Shown: positions 1 through 9,642 of the stretch, one piece after another
Layout of the letters: each line of letters begins with the position of its first letter
Position numbering within the stretch: position 1 is the stretch's first letter
Assembly (NCBI RefSeq): GCF_022829635.1
Contig: NZ_JAKSYO010000096.1
Coordinates: 1 to 64,000 of the forward strand
Source: Methylobacterium sp. E-066
Lineage (GTDB): Bacteria > Pseudomonadota > Alphaproteobacteria > Rhizobiales > Beijerinckiaceae
Length of the DNA stretch: 64,000 nucleotides
Direction: 5' to 3'
The notes under the pieces: model-generated
Told to the model about the DNA's origin: nothing
What the model saw: the letters and a program-made list of their open reading frames with translations, nothing else
The model's database searches: none
Program-made: the position numbers and the translations under genes

Positions 1-60
1 AGTGTCGAGCGAGAACTCGTAGAACAAGGCACCCTGCTCGACTTGCCGAGGTCCCATCAT
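1..60 (-). CDS. Transposase N-terminus (partial, probable IS1182 type)
   Basis: Reading the minus strand from position 60, two consecutive ATG codons open a frame that runs off the window edge after 20 codons. The peptide begins MMGPRQVEQGALFYEF. This resembles the opening of IS1182-group DDE transposases, which commonly start MMG-x-x-x-x-x-Q-x-LFY-x-F and continue with a conserved DHLLR segment that would lie outside the window. Too little is present to see catalytic residues. Family assignment rests on recognition of this short N-terminus, so it is tentative. The gene itself may be intact beyond the edge. Confidence 0.6.
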   Translation of the reverse strand, partial: MMGPRQVEQGALFYEFSLDT

Positions 61-140
61 CTGCTTCGATCTCCGTCTCTCGACAGGAGTGAATCACCTC
101 ATCACAACCGCTGCAACACCCGAGTTTTTCAACAGAATCG
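1..140 (-). mobile_element. End of an insertion sequence
   Basis: This is the upstream end of the element whose transposase starts at position 60. The stretch GAGTTTTTCAACAGAATC at 122-139 looks like the terminal inverted repeat used by IS1182-like elements, which would put the junction with host DNA near 140. The second inverted repeat and any target duplication lie outside the window, so the boundary is inferred. Confidence 0.5.
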
Positions 141-218
141 ATCCATAGGGGCAGTTCCTTGTTCACTTGTGGCGCGTGTGCATCATCGCGCGGATGATCT
201 GTGCCGAAGGATGCCCCG

Positions 219-653
219 ATGGACGTTCGGGTACGAAGCATCGAGACACGCGACGCTCCGGTCGTGGCCGTCCTCATGCGAGGTCTCGGGTTCGATCCCT
301 CCGCGGAAGAGATTGAGCGACGGATGAGACTGGCCTCTCGCCGCGATGTTGACCGAGCGTTCCTGGCCGAGACTCACGGGGGCAACGCCCTCGGGCTCAT
401 CGCGGTCCACATTGCGCCCCTGCTGTTCTATCCGCAGCCTCTGGCCAGGATCACGACGCTCGTCGTTGCTGAGGAGGCCCGCAGGCGCGGGGTCGGGCGT
501 CGGCTTATCGAGTTCGCCTACGACCTCGCGAAGAAAGCCGATTGCGACACCCTCGAATTGACGACTGGTCTCGGCCGGGCGGACGCCCATGCGTTCTATC
601 AGGCGCAGGGCTTCCACCGGTCGGCGTTCCGCCTTTACCGACGTGTGAGGTGA
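219..653 (+). CDS. GNAT family N-acetyltransferase
   Basis: A 144-residue single-domain Gcn5-related acetyltransferase that would move an acetyl group from acetyl-CoA to an unknown amine. The fold signature is clear: a beta strand LARITTLVV followed by EEARRRGVGRRLIEFA, the R/Q-x-x-G-x-G/A acetyl-CoA pyrophosphate loop, and a late GRADAHAFYQAQGFHRS motif typical of the C-terminal half. I chose ATG 219 because AAGGA at 207-211 is correctly spaced; a GTG at 201 is also in frame. It stands alone just downstream of the insertion sequence end, so its promoter region could have been altered by that insertion. Substrate unknown. Confidence 0.85.
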   Translation: MDVRVRSIETRDAPVVAVLMRGLGFDPSAEEIERRMRLASRRDVDRAFLAETHGGNALGLIAVHIAPLLFYPQPLARITTLVVAEEARRRGVGRRLIEFAYDLAKKADCDTLELTTGLGRADAHAFYQAQGFHRSAFRLYRRVR

Positions 654-707
654 AGGGCTGCTCCCCGTCTATAGGCCCCCAATACCGCCGCAACGATTTG
701 GGTTTGC

Positions 708-754
708 CCCGCGCGCATCGTCCCGGATCCGATATCCAGGACGATGCGCGCGGG
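708..754. repeat. Perfect 16-bp inverted repeat
   Basis: CCCGCGCGCATCGTCC at 708-723 is exactly complementary to 739-754, with a 15-base loop containing GATATC. It lies in the 243-base gap between the GNAT gene and the Mop-type gene. No T run follows on either strand, so it is not a standard intrinsic terminator. It may be a palindromic dispersed repeat or an mRNA hairpin. Confidence 0.6.
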
Positions 755-896
755 CCGCCGAGCGAGCGCGCCCGCTTGCACCGCGCTGCTCACCGCTCCG
801 GCGGTGCACCCCCGAGGTGGTCGCGCCTTTGCGCGCCATGTTGTAGGAGACCGCCGGAGGCCGCCCGGTGCGGCCCAGGGAGCTTTGCGGCACAGC

Positions 897-1106
897 ATGA
901 AGATCAGCGCGCGCAACGTCATCAAGGGCACGGTGGTGTCGGTCGACAAGGGCTCGACCACCGCTCACGTGAAGATCGAGATCAGCCCCGGCCAGGTCAT
1001 CACCGCCTCGATCACCAACGAGGCGGTCGATTCGCTCAAGCTCGTCGCCGGCGGCCCCGCCTACGCGGTGGTGAAGGCCTCCGACGTGATGATCGCGGTC
1101 GACTGA
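897..1106 (+). CDS. Mop-type TOBE-domain molybdopterin/molybdate-binding protein
   Basis: A 69-residue stand-alone Mop/TOBE domain: MKISARNVIKGTV, then VDKGSTTAHVKIEI, then ITNEAVDSLKLVAGGPAYAVVKASDVMI. Family members (molbindins) oligomerise and store or buffer molybdate. The size matches single-domain molbindins. ATG 897 was chosen because the motif starts there; the frame stays open upstream but encodes nothing family-like. Molybdenum is used in this window by the hydroxylase at 9143-11856, but the two are 8 kb apart, so any functional link is an inference. The function as a molybdate-binding protein is quite secure; storage versus sensing cannot be told from sequence. Confidence 0.88.
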   Translation: MKISARNVIKGTVVSVDKGSTTAHVKIEISPGQVITASITNEAVDSLKLVAGGPAYAVVKASDVMIAVD

Positions 1107-1217
1107 GCCTTCCACGGGTGTCCGAGCGGCCATTGCACCCGCCCGGCACCCGGATTACGCCGGCCCGGCAGGCTTTCGGGCGGGGGCGTGCAGGTCCGTT
1201 GATCGAGGGAGTGGCCC

Positions 1218-2279
1218 GTGAAGACCGTGCTCGGCATCGAGACCACCTGCGACGAGACCGCCGCGGCCGTGGTGTCCGTCGATGAGGACGGGCTCGGGCA
1301 GATCCGCGCCAACGAGGTGCTGAGCCAGATCGCCGAGCATGCCGCCTATGGTGGCGTCGTGCCCGAGATCGCCGCCCGCGCCCATGTCGAGGTGCTCGAC
1401 CGGCTGATCGCCCGCGCCCTCGACCGGGCCGGGATCGGCTTTTCCGACCTTGACGGGATCGCGGTGGCGGCCGGGCCCGGGCTGATCGGCGGCGTGCTGG
1501 TCGGCCTCGTCACGGCCAAGACCCTGGCGCTGGTGACCCGCAAGCCGCTGCTCGCCGTGAACCATCTCGAAGCCCACGCGCTGACCGCGCGGCTGACCGA
1601 CAACCTGCCCTTCCCATACCTGCTGCTGCTCGCCTCGGGCGGCCACACCCAGCTCGTCGCCGTGCGCGGGGTCGGCGATTACGTCCGGCTCGGCTCCACG
1701 GTGGACGACGCCATCGGCGAGGCCTTCGACAAGGCGGCCAAGCTGCTGGGCCTCGGCTATCCCGGCGGCCCCGAGGTCGAGCGCATGGCTGAATCCGGCG
1801 ATCCCGAGCGCTTCGCCCTACCCCGGCCGATGCTCGGCCGGCGCGAGGCGGATTTTTCCCTGTCGGGCCTCAAGACCGCCCTGCGGATCGAGGCCGAGCG
1901 GATCGCGCCGCTGGCCGAGCGCGACGTCGCCGACCTGTGCGCGAGCTTCCAGGCCGCCGTGGTCGACGTGGTGGTGGACCGCGCCCGGGTGGCGTTGCGC
2001 GCCTTCTCGGGGGTCGCCGGCCGGCCCACCGCCCTGGTGGCGGCGGGCGGCGTCTCGGCCAACGGCGCGATCCGGCGGGCGCTCGCGGCGCTGGCCGGCG
2101 AGGCCGGCCTCGGCTTTGTCGCCCCGCCCCTGCCGCTCTGCGGCGACAACGGCGCGATGATCGCCTGGGCCGGACTGGAGCGGCTCCGCCTCGGGCTCGT
2201 CGACGACCTGACGGCGCCGGCCCGCCCCCGCTGGCCGCTGGCCGCCGACCCGGCCCGGGACGCGGTCCCGGCCGGATGA
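1218..2279 (+). CDS. tsaD: tRNA N6-adenosine threonylcarbamoyltransferase TsaD
   Basis: TsaD transfers threonylcarbamoyl from TC-AMP to adenosine 37 of ANN-decoding tRNAs, working with TsaB and TsaE in the cytoplasm. The 353 residues match the family length. Visible hallmarks are the N-terminal nucleotide-binding start [16 protein letters not shown], the metal-binding HLEAH at residues 116-120, SGGHTQLV near 140, the [22 protein letters not shown] stretch, and a late [11 protein letters not shown] motif. The stop overlaps the next gene by ATGA (2276-2279), so tsaD, the GNAT gene and gpsA form one translationally coupled operon. Confidence 0.97.
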   Translation: MKTVLGIETTCDETAAAVVSVDEDGLGQIRANEVLSQIAEHAAYGGVVPEIAARAHVEVLDRLIARALDRAGIGFSDLDGIAVAAGPGLIGGVLVGLVTAKTLALVTRKPLLAVNHLEAHALTARLTDNLPFPYLLLLASGGHTQLVAVRGVGDYVRLGSTVDDAIGEAFDKAAKLLGLGYPGGPEVERMAESGDPERFALPRPMLGRREADFSLSGLKTALRIEAERIAPLAERDVADLCASFQAAVVDVVVDRARVALRAFSGVAGRPTALVAAGGVSANGAIRRALAALAGEAGLGFVAPPLPLCGDNGAMIAWAGLERLRLGLVDDLTAPARPRWPLAADPARDAVPAG

Positions 2280-3145
2280 GCGCGGCCGCGGACCGGCGCG
2301 CGCACTGGCGGGATCTCGTCGCGCGCCGCCTGCCCGAGGCCGCCCGGCCCGGCTGGCCGGTCCGCCTCGACCATTGCTTCGCCCGCATCCTCCTCGACAA
2401 TGCCTGCGGCGGCCCCTGGCGCGACAGCGTGGCCCCGCCCGCCCACGCCAACATGTCGGCCGACGGCCTGGAGCACGCGATCGCCCTCGGCGAGGCGGTG
2501 CTCGCCGGCACCGCCGATCTCGCCCTGCTGAACCGGCGTTCCCTGGCTTGGCGCGGCAAGATCCGGCGTGACCAGATCGCGACCGCCCCGGTGCCGGACG
2601 GCCTCCGGGACGGCGACCTGCTCCTGCGCCGCTGGCGACCGGACGATACGGCCCCGTTCGCGGCGCTGAACGCCGACCCGGCGGTGATGGAATTCTTCCC
2701 CCGGCTGCGGACCGAGCCGGAAAGTGCCGCCGAGGCGGGCAGCTACGACCGGCGCTTCGTGGCGGACGGGTTCGGCCCCTGGGCTTTGGAGCGGGGCGGA
2801 CGGTTCGTCGGCTTCATCGGCGCCTTCCGGATCATGCGGGCCATGCCGTTCCCGGGGGGCGAGCGGATCGGCGACACGATCGAGCTGGGCTGGCGCCTCG
2901 CCCGGGATGCCTGGGGCCACGGCCTCGCCACACGGGCCGCGCGGCTGACGCTGGCCGACCTCGCCGGGCGCTGCGGCATCCGCAGCGTCGTGGCCTATAC
3001 CGCCTCGGGCAATCGCCGCTCGCAGGCGGTCATGGAGCGCCTCGGCATGGTCCGCGCGGAGACGTTTGCGCATCCGGCTGTGCCGGAGGGGCCGCTGCGC
3101 AGCCACGTGCTGTATCTGCTCGAACCCGCGGAGATCTCGGCATGA
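2276..3145 (+). CDS. GNAT acetyltransferase with a conserved N-terminal extension
   Basis: A 289-residue protein in two parts. Residues about 105-285 form a RimJ/RimL-like GNAT domain: [25 protein letters not shown], then [22 protein letters not shown] (acetyl-CoA loop) and [16 protein letters not shown]. The first ~100 residues have another character ([18 protein letters not shown], then [23 protein letters not shown]). I have the impression this segment recurs in Hyphomicrobiales next to gpsA, but I cannot name a domain for it. The gene overlaps tsaD and gpsA by four bases each. The coupling hints at a housekeeping protein modification, but the substrate is unknown. Confidence 0.85.
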   Translation: MSAAADRRAHWRDLVARRLPEAARPGWPVRLDHCFARILLDNACGGPWRDSVAPPAHANMSADGLEHAIALGEAVLAGTADLALLNRRSLAWRGKIRRDQIATAPVPDGLRDGDLLLRRWRPDDTAPFAALNADPAVMEFFPRLRTEPESAAEAGSYDRRFVADGFGPWALERGGRFVGFIGAFRIMRAMPFPGGERIGDTIELGWRLARDAWGHGLATRAARLTLADLAGRCGIRSVVAYTASGNRRSQAVMERLGMVRAETFAHPAVPEGPLRSHVLYLLEPAEISA

Positions 3146-4134
3146 GCGCGCCCATCAACGTCGTCGGCGGCGGCGCCTGGGGGACGGCGCTCGCCAACGC
3201 CGCCGCCAGCGCCGGGCATCCCGTGACCCTCTGGCTGCGCGACCCGCAAGCCGCCGCCCGGCTCGAGGCCGAGCGGGAGAACCCGCGCTACCTGCCGGGC
3301 GTGCCGCTCCAAGCTGGCATCCACGCGACGGCGCTCTCCAAAGAACTCGCTGGCGCCCGGGCGACCCTGCTGGTCGTGCCCGCCCAGACCGTGCGCGGCG
3401 TGCTGGAAGCCTTGCGCGCGCCCCTCGCCTCGGCCGGCCCGGTGATCCTCTGCGCCAAGGGGATCGAGCGTGGCACCGACAGCTTTTTGAGCGCGGTGGC
3501 CGAGCAGGTCCTGCCCCCGGGAACGCCAGTGGCGGTCCTGTCCGGCCCGAGCTTCGCGGCCGACGTCGCCCGCGGCCTGCCCACCGCCGTGACCCTGGCG
3601 GCGGCCGATCCGGGCCTCGCCGCCGCGCTGAGCACGTTGCTCTCGGGGCCGAGCTTCCGGCTCTACCACACCGACGACGTGCGCGGCGTCGAGATCGGCG
3701 GCGCCGGCAAGAACGTGCTGGCCATCGCCTGCGGGATCGTGGCGGGCCGTGGCCTCGGCGAGAGTGCCCGGGCGGCGCTGATCGCCCGCGCCTTCGCCGA
3801 GCTGATGCGCTTCGCCCGCGCCTTCGGCGGCCGGCCCGAGACCCTGATGGGCCTCTCTGGCCTGGGCGACCTCGTGCTCACTGCCTCCTCGCCGCAATCG
3901 CGCAACTTCGCCTTCGGCCAGCGCCTCGGCGCCGGGGCGAGCCCGGAGGAGGCCGCAGGCGGCAAGCTCGCCGAGGGCGCCTTCACGGCTGCGGCTCTGG
4001 CTGGCCTCGCCGCAGCCCGCCGCATCGAGATGCCGGTGGCCGAGGCCGTGGCCGCGATCGTGGCCGGCCAGGCCGGCGTCGAGGACGTGATCGCCGGCCT
4101 GCTGGCCCGGCCGCTGCGCGGCGAGACCGATTAG
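3142..4134 (+). CDS. gpsA: NAD(P)-dependent glycerol-3-phosphate dehydrogenase
   Basis: GpsA reduces dihydroxyacetone phosphate to sn-glycerol 3-phosphate, the backbone for phospholipids. The 330 residues match the family. Residues 9-14 form the dinucleotide loop GGGAWG. Further motifs are [17 protein letters not shown], the catalytic-lysine block [15 protein letters not shown], and [20 protein letters not shown]. It is the last gene of the tsaD-GNAT-gpsA operon, starting inside the stop of the preceding gene. Its own stop codon abuts the palindromic element at 4134-4250, which may act as its terminator. Confidence 0.97.
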   Translation: MSAPINVVGGGAWGTALANAAASAGHPVTLWLRDPQAAARLEAERENPRYLPGVPLQAGIHATALSKELAGARATLLVVPAQTVRGVLEALRAPLASAGPVILCAKGIERGTDSFLSAVAEQVLPPGTPVAVLSGPSFAADVARGLPTAVTLAAADPGLAAALSTLLSGPSFRLYHTDDVRGVEIGGAGKNVLAIACGIVAGRGLGESARAALIARAFAELMRFARAFGGRPETLMGLSGLGDLVLTASSPQSRNFAFGQRLGAGASPEEAAGGKLAEGAFTAAALAGLAAARRIEMPVAEAVAAIVAGQAGVEDVIAGLLARPLRGETD

Positions 4135-4250
4135 GGTTTCAAAAGGTCGGGACCTTTTGCGGGTCCAGGGCGGAGCCCTGGTCGCCTGAAAGGTGTCTCA
4201 GGGGCTCCGCCCCCGAACCCCGCCAAAGGGCTGAGCCCTTTGGAAACCCC
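4134..4250 (+). repeat. Four-hairpin intergenic element, copy 1 (complete)
   Basis: The element runs from GGGTTTC to GAAACCC (inverted ends). Between them lie four perfect hairpins in a row: AAAAGGTC/GACCTTTT, CCAGGGC/GCCCTGG, GGGGC/GCCCC and CCAAAGGGC/GCCCTTTGG. Related copies occur at 7279-7326, 38665-38785, 44733-44855 and 50720-50853. It fills the space between the convergent gpsA and LysR genes and touches the gpsA stop codon. Confidence 0.85.
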
Positions 4251-4253
4251 CGA

Positions 4254-5111
4254 CTAACCCCTCCGGTGTTCCCGGAATGCCGCCGTGATCGCCCGCAGCG
4301 CGTCCTTGCTCCGCGTATCGGTCAGGGACGAGTGCAGCACGAGGGCGAGCGAGGGGATCGGCGGCAGGCCGAGCGCGTCGCCGACATCGATCACATCCGC
4401 TGGGGCGAGCCGGCGCGGGAAGGCCGAGACCGCCAGGCCGGCCGACAGGGCCGCGCTGATCGCCGCGGTGCCACCGACGAACACCTCCGTCCAGGGAATC
4501 GCGGATCGGTCCAGGAGCTGGATGGCGACGTCCCGGACGGAGCAGCAGGGCGAGGTCGCGGCCAGGCGCAGCTTCTCGCCGGCCCGGTGCTCGAAATGCG
4601 GCGCCGCGAACCAGCCGAAATGCTCCGGCCCCAGGATCTCGCCGTCGCGCCGGTCGTCGTCGCTGCGGATGATGGCCGCGTCGAGCGTGCCGGCCTCGAA
4701 CCCGTCGAGCAGCGGGCGGGCATTGTCGAGCAGCACCTCGATCGCCAGCGCCGGGTCGAGGGACTTCAGCCGGGCGAGCAGGCTCGGCACCTCCGGACCC
4801 ATGACGTGGGCGGCGATCCCGAGCCGGAAGCGGCGGCGCGGCTCCGCGAGACCCGCCACCGCCCGCTCATGTGCGGCCAGGAATTCCCGCGCCGAGCCGA
4901 TGAAGATCTCACCCTGCGCCGAGAGCCGGACCTGGCGCGGCGTCCGCTCAATCAGCCGCTGGCCGAGCCGGTCCTCCAGCCGCCGCAGCTTCACGCTGAC
5001 CGCGCCCTGCGTCACCCCGAGCGCCTCGGCGGCGCGGGTGAAGCTCCTGTGGTCCGCCACCGTCACGAAGGTCCGGACCGCGTCGACGTCAAGGGTGAGC
5101 ACCGACACCAT
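4254..5111 (-). CDS. LysR family transcriptional regulator
   Basis: A 285-residue LysR protein. The N-terminal winged helix-turn-helix is plain: LDVDAVRTFVTVADHRSFTRAAEALGVTQGAVSVKLRRLEDRLGQRLIERT at about residues 6-57, followed by a linker helix and a substrate-binding domain of usual length. It is divergent from the MFS transporter at 5215 with about 100 bases between them, and that space holds two nested inverted repeats. By the standard LysR arrangement it probably controls the transporter and itself. The inducer is unknown. The start at 5111 is the first ATG giving a normal LysR N-terminus; a couple of residues either way are possible. Confidence 0.93.
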   Translation of the reverse strand: MVSVLTLDVDAVRTFVTVADHRSFTRAAEALGVTQGAVSVKLRRLEDRLGQRLIERTPRQVRLSAQGEIFIGSAREFLAAHERAVAGLAEPRRRFRLGIAAHVMGPEVPSLLARLKSLDPALAIEVLLDNARPLLDGFEAGTLDAAIIRSDDDRRDGEILGPEHFGWFAAPHFEHRAGEKLRLAATSPCCSVRDVAIQLLDRSAIPWTEVFVGGTAAISAALSAGLAVSAFPRRLAPADVIDVGDALGLPPIPSLALVLHSSLTDTRSKDALRAITAAFREHRRG

Positions 5112-5122
5112 CCAGTTTCGTC

Positions 5123-5159
5123 ATCACTGAAATAGAATGCCATTCGATTGTGTTGTGAT
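5123..5159. promoter_or_regulatory. Candidate LysR operator between divergent genes
   Basis: Two inverted repeats share almost the same centre: GAATG-C-CATTC at 5135-5145 (centre 5140) inside ATCAC (5123-5127) and GTGAT (5155-5159) (centre 5141). The site lies 11-48 bases upstream of the LysR start and 56-92 upstream of the MFS start, where a LysR protein would be expected to bind. Confidence 0.45.
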
Positions 5160-5214
5160 CAAGCGCGCGCCAGGTTCCGTCGCGTCCTCGTATCACCCTC
5201 GAAGGTGCGGACTC

Positions 5215-6765
5215 ATGACGAGCAAGCTTGGCGGCCTCCAAGACCTTCCGGATTCCCTGCCCGGGGCCGGGCCGGATCTCATCCACTCCGATCGCAAAAC
5301 CGAAAATAGCCTGGCGCTGGCGGCCGTCTGCCTGTCCGCGCTGATGCTGGGGCTGGAGATCTCCAGCATCCCGTCGATCCTGCCGACCCTGGAGCGGGTC
5401 CTGGGGGCGGATTTCCGGCAGCTCCAGTGGATCATGAACGCCTACACCGTGGCCATGACCACCTGCCTGATGGCGATGGGGACCCTGGCCGACCGGTTCG
5501 GCTGCAGGCGCGTCTTTTTGATCGGCGTGGCGGCGTTCGGGGCGGCCTCCCTCGTCTGCGGGCTGGCGCCGAGCGCCCCGGTCCTGATCGCGGCGCGGTT
5601 CTTCCAGGGCGCGAGCGCCGCCGCGATGCTGGCCTGCCAGACCGCCGTGCTGTCGCACCAGTTCCGGGACGGGGCCGAGCGCGGGACGGCCTTCGGCTGG
5701 TGGGGGATCGTGTTCGGCTTCGGGCTCGGCTTCGGCCCGCTGGTCGGCGGCGTCACCGTCGCGGTTTTGAGCTGGGAATGGGTTTTTTTGATCCACGTCC
5801 TTCTGGCGCTGGCTACTCTCGGCTTGGCGCGGGCCGGCATCGTCGAATCCTCCGATCCTCAGGCCAGGCGCGTCGACGGCGCCGGGATCGCGACCCTGTC
5901 GTTGGCGGTGTTCAGCCTGGTCTACCTGATCACCCGGGGGCAGGCGCTGCGCCTCGACGATCCGGTGAGCCTCCTCGCCGGCGCCGGCGCCGTGAGCCTC
6001 GTGGCCTTCGTCGTCGTGGAGACCCGGGCGGCGTGGCCGATGTTCGACTTCGCGGCCTTCCGGAACCGCCGCTTCGCGGGCGCCCTGCTCGGGTCGAGCG
6101 CGATGAACTTCAGCTTCTGGCCGTTCGTGATCTACCTGCCGATCTATTTCCAGGCGGTGCTGGGCTACGACAGCGTGAGCGCCGGGCTGGCGCTCCTGGC
6201 CTACACGCTGCCGACCCTGGTGGTGCCGCCGCTCGCGGAGCGGCTGCTCCTGCGCCACGGCCCGGGCCTGGTCATCCCGCTCGGCCTGTTCACCATCGGC
6301 GCCGGCTTCCTGCTGATGCGCGCGGCCGCCACCGGCGCGCAGGCGAGCTGGCTGACGCTGCTGCCCGGCTGCCTCCTGGCCGGCACCGGGCTCGGCCTTA
6401 CCAACACGCCGGTCACCAACACCGCCACGGGCGCCCTGCCCCCGGAGCGCGCCGGGATGGCCTCGGGCATGGACATGAGCGCGCGGATGATTGCGCTGGC
6501 CGTCAACATCGCCCTGATGGGCTTCATCCTGCTCCAGGGCGTCCGGTCCGGCCTCGGCCCGTTGGCGCAGGGGGCGGCGCTCGACGCCCTCGCGGAGGTG
6601 GTGGCCGCCGGCAACCTCGCCGTGGCCGGGGCCGCGGATCTCACCGAATCGGTTGCCCGGCAGGCGCTGGTCCGGGGCTTCGAGTGGGTGATGCTCTATG
6701 GCGGGCTCTGCGCCTGGGCGTTTGCGGGGGCGAGCCGGCTCGTGCTCGGCCGCAACGGGCGGTGA
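5215..6765 (+). CDS. MFS transporter, DHA2 (EmrB/QacA) type
   Basis: A 516-residue inner-membrane exporter with about 14 hydrophobic segments, the length and layout of the drug:H+ antiporter-2 group. Recognisable features are LSALMLGLEISSIPSILPTL in the first helix, QWIMNAYTVAMTTCLMAMGTLADRFGCRRVF (motif A) and the AARFFQGASAAAML segment. ATG 5215 follows AAGGTG and gives the usual short cytoplasmic N-terminus; a longer frame from 5137 would overlap the putative operator. The divergent LysR gene is the likely regulator. The substrate cannot be read from sequence; drugs, dyes or a secreted metabolite are all possible. Confidence 0.92.
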   Translation: MTSKLGGLQDLPDSLPGAGPDLIHSDRKTENSLALAAVCLSALMLGLEISSIPSILPTLERVLGADFRQLQWIMNAYTVAMTTCLMAMGTLADRFGCRRVFLIGVAAFGAASLVCGLAPSAPVLIAARFFQGASAAAMLACQTAVLSHQFRDGAERGTAFGWWGIVFGFGLGFGPLVGGVTVAVLSWEWVFLIHVLLALATLGLARAGIVESSDPQARRVDGAGIATLSLAVFSLVYLITRGQALRLDDPVSLLAGAGAVSLVAFVVVETRAAWPMFDFAAFRNRRFAGALLGSSAMNFSFWPFVIYLPIYFQAVLGYDSVSAGLALLAYTLPTLVVPPLAERLLLRHGPGLVIPLGLFTIGAGFLLMRAAATGAQASWLTLLPGCLLAGTGLGLTNTPVTNTATGALPPERAGMASGMDMSARMIALAVNIALMGFILLQGVRSGLGPLAQGAALDALAEVVAAGNLAVAGAADLTESVARQALVRGFEWVMLYGGLCAWAFAGASRLVLGRNGR

Positions 6766-6855
6766 GCCGCCGCCGAAGGGGCCTGTCCGCATCGGGGACA
6801 GCTGCGCTATGGGGGCCGTGCCGCCGCGATGGGGCGGCCCTCGAGAGACGGCGTG

Positions 6856-7272
6856 ATGGCGTACTGGCTGTTCAAATCCGAGCCCGCGACCTGGTCGTGG
6901 GCGCAGCAGGTCGAGGCCGGCGCGGCCGGGACGCACTGGAACGGCGTGCGCAACCACCTCGCCAAGAAGCACTTGATGGCCATGCAGGTCGGCGACCGGG
7001 GCTTCTTCTACCACTCGAACGAGGGCAAGGCGGTGGTCGGCATCGTCGAAGTGATCCGGCCCTACTACCCCGACCACACCGACGCGACCGGACGCTTCGG
7101 CATGGTCGACGTGAAGGCCGTCGAGCCCCTGCCCCGGCCAGTGACGCTCGACGCGATCAAGGCGGATCCGGCGCTCGCCGACATGGTGCTGGTGAACAAT
7201 TCGCGCCTGTCGGTGCAGCCGGTCACCGAGGCCGAATGGGACCGCATCCGCGCTCTGGCCGAGACCCCGTAA
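6856..7272 (+). CDS. EVE domain-containing protein
   Basis: A 138-residue single EVE domain, a PUA-like fold proposed to bind modified bases in nucleic acids. It has the classic opening MAYWLFKSEPATWSW, then HWNGVRNHLAKKHLMAMQVGDRGFFYHSNEGKAVVGI and YYPDHTDATGRFGMVDV, with a C-terminal NSRLSVQPVTEAEWDRI. ATG 6856 was chosen because the domain begins exactly there. Its stop is followed within a few bases by a partial copy of the dispersed hairpin element. No neighbour clearly shares its function. Confidence 0.95.
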   Translation: MAYWLFKSEPATWSWAQQVEAGAAGTHWNGVRNHLAKKHLMAMQVGDRGFFYHSNEGKAVVGIVEVIRPYYPDHTDATGRFGMVDVKAVEPLPRPVTLDAIKADPALADMVLVNNSRLSVQPVTEAEWDRIRALAETP

Positions 7273-7278
7273 GGTCCC

Positions 7279-7326
7279 GGTTTCAAAAGGTCGTCGACCT
7301 TTTGCGGGTCCAGGGCGGAGCCCTGG
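7279..7326 (+). repeat. Four-hairpin intergenic element, copy 2 (left half only)
   Basis: Contains GGTTTC, the AAAAGGTC/GACCTTTT hairpin and the CCAGGGC/GCCCTGG hairpin, then stops five bases before the stop codon of the minus-strand kinase. The right half seen in copy 1 is missing. It lies between two convergent genes. Confidence 0.75.
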
Positions 7327-7330
7327 CGTC

Positions 7331-8866
<1,536 letters not shown>

Positions 8867-9142
8867 GGGTCTCTTGAAACTCGGCTCGAACGCGGCGCGG
8901 GCCAGCTGGGAAGGGCGGTGATGGCGCCAGGATGGGGCGGATGTCTTAAGAAGCGGCTGCCGGCATCGGTCGGATCTTACGCATCGGCGCTGGTTTCGCG
9001 GCCGCCGGCACGCCTCGCGTCCGTGCGCTGCCACACATCGTTGGCGTCGGGGTGCCCGCTACGGTAGGAGACGCACGTGGCGGGCCGAGTGCCGCGAGCC
9101 GGTGCGCGCCGGATTCCGCGTGTCGACCGAGGGCCGCCGACC

Positions 9143-9598
9143 ATGCCGAAGCTCACCGTCAACGGCGTCACCCACGCGATCGACGCCGACCCGGACATGC
9201 CGCTGCTCTGGGTCCTGCGCGACCGCCTCGACGCCACCGGCACCAAGTACGGTTGCGGCATCGCGCAATGCGGCGCCTGTACGGTCCATCTCGACGGTCA
9301 GCCGGTGCGGTCCTGCCAGACCAAGGTCGGCGACGTCGGCACCGCCCAGGTGACGACCATCGAGGGCGTGTCCGGCCGGGTGGCCGAGGCCGTCCAGGCC
9401 GCGTGGCGCAAGCTCGACGTCGTGCAGTGCGGCTACTGCCAGTCGGGGCAGATCATGTCGGCGATCGGGCTCCTGTCCGGCAACGCCAAGCCCAGCGACG
9501 CCGACATCGACGGCGCCATGGACGGCAACATCTGCCGCTGCGGCACCTACCAGCGTATCCGCGCCGCGATCCACGAGGCCGCGCGCGACCTCGCCTGA
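9143..9598 (+). CDS. iorA: Molybdenum hydroxylase small subunit, two [2Fe-2S] (IorA type)
   Basis: A 151-residue electron-transfer subunit of the xanthine oxidase superfamily, similar to isoquinoline 1-oxidoreductase alpha subunits. The N-terminal plant-type ferredoxin cluster uses Cys38, Cys43, Cys46 and Cys58 ([16 protein letters not shown]). The C-terminal cluster uses Cys96, Cys99, Cys131 and Cys133 ([20 protein letters not shown]). The partner large subunit starts 44 bases downstream. No FAD subunit is present, which fits the IorAB and aldehyde-oxidising types that donate electrons to cytochromes. The true substrate is unknown; N-heterocycles or aldehydes are possible. Confidence 0.93.
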   Translation: MPKLTVNGVTHAIDADPDMPLLWVLRDRLDATGTKYGCGIAQCGACTVHLDGQPVRSCQTKVGDVGTAQVTTIEGVSGRVAEAVQAAWRKLDVVQCGYCQSGQIMSAIGLLSGNAKPSDADIDGAMDGNICRCGTYQRIRAAIHEAARDLA

Positions 9599-9642
9599 AG
9601 ATTCCCGCCCCTCTCCACGGTCCTGACCGGAGCATCGCCGCC

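Noticed and set aside
288..299. GGGTTCGATCCC, resembling a tRNA T-arm
   Set aside because: It lies inside the GNAT coding region, and no acceptor stem, anticodon arm or CCA context surrounds it.
1757..3106. Long minus-strand open frame (449 codons) opposite tsaD and the GNAT gene
   Set aside because: It is a shadow of the plus-strand genes caused by high GC. Its composition is Arg/Gly/Pro/His-rich and has no domain, while the sense genes have clear families. The same holds for other long antisense frames such as 5089-7386, 9547-11913, 35659-37446, 38931-40994 and 58077-59897.
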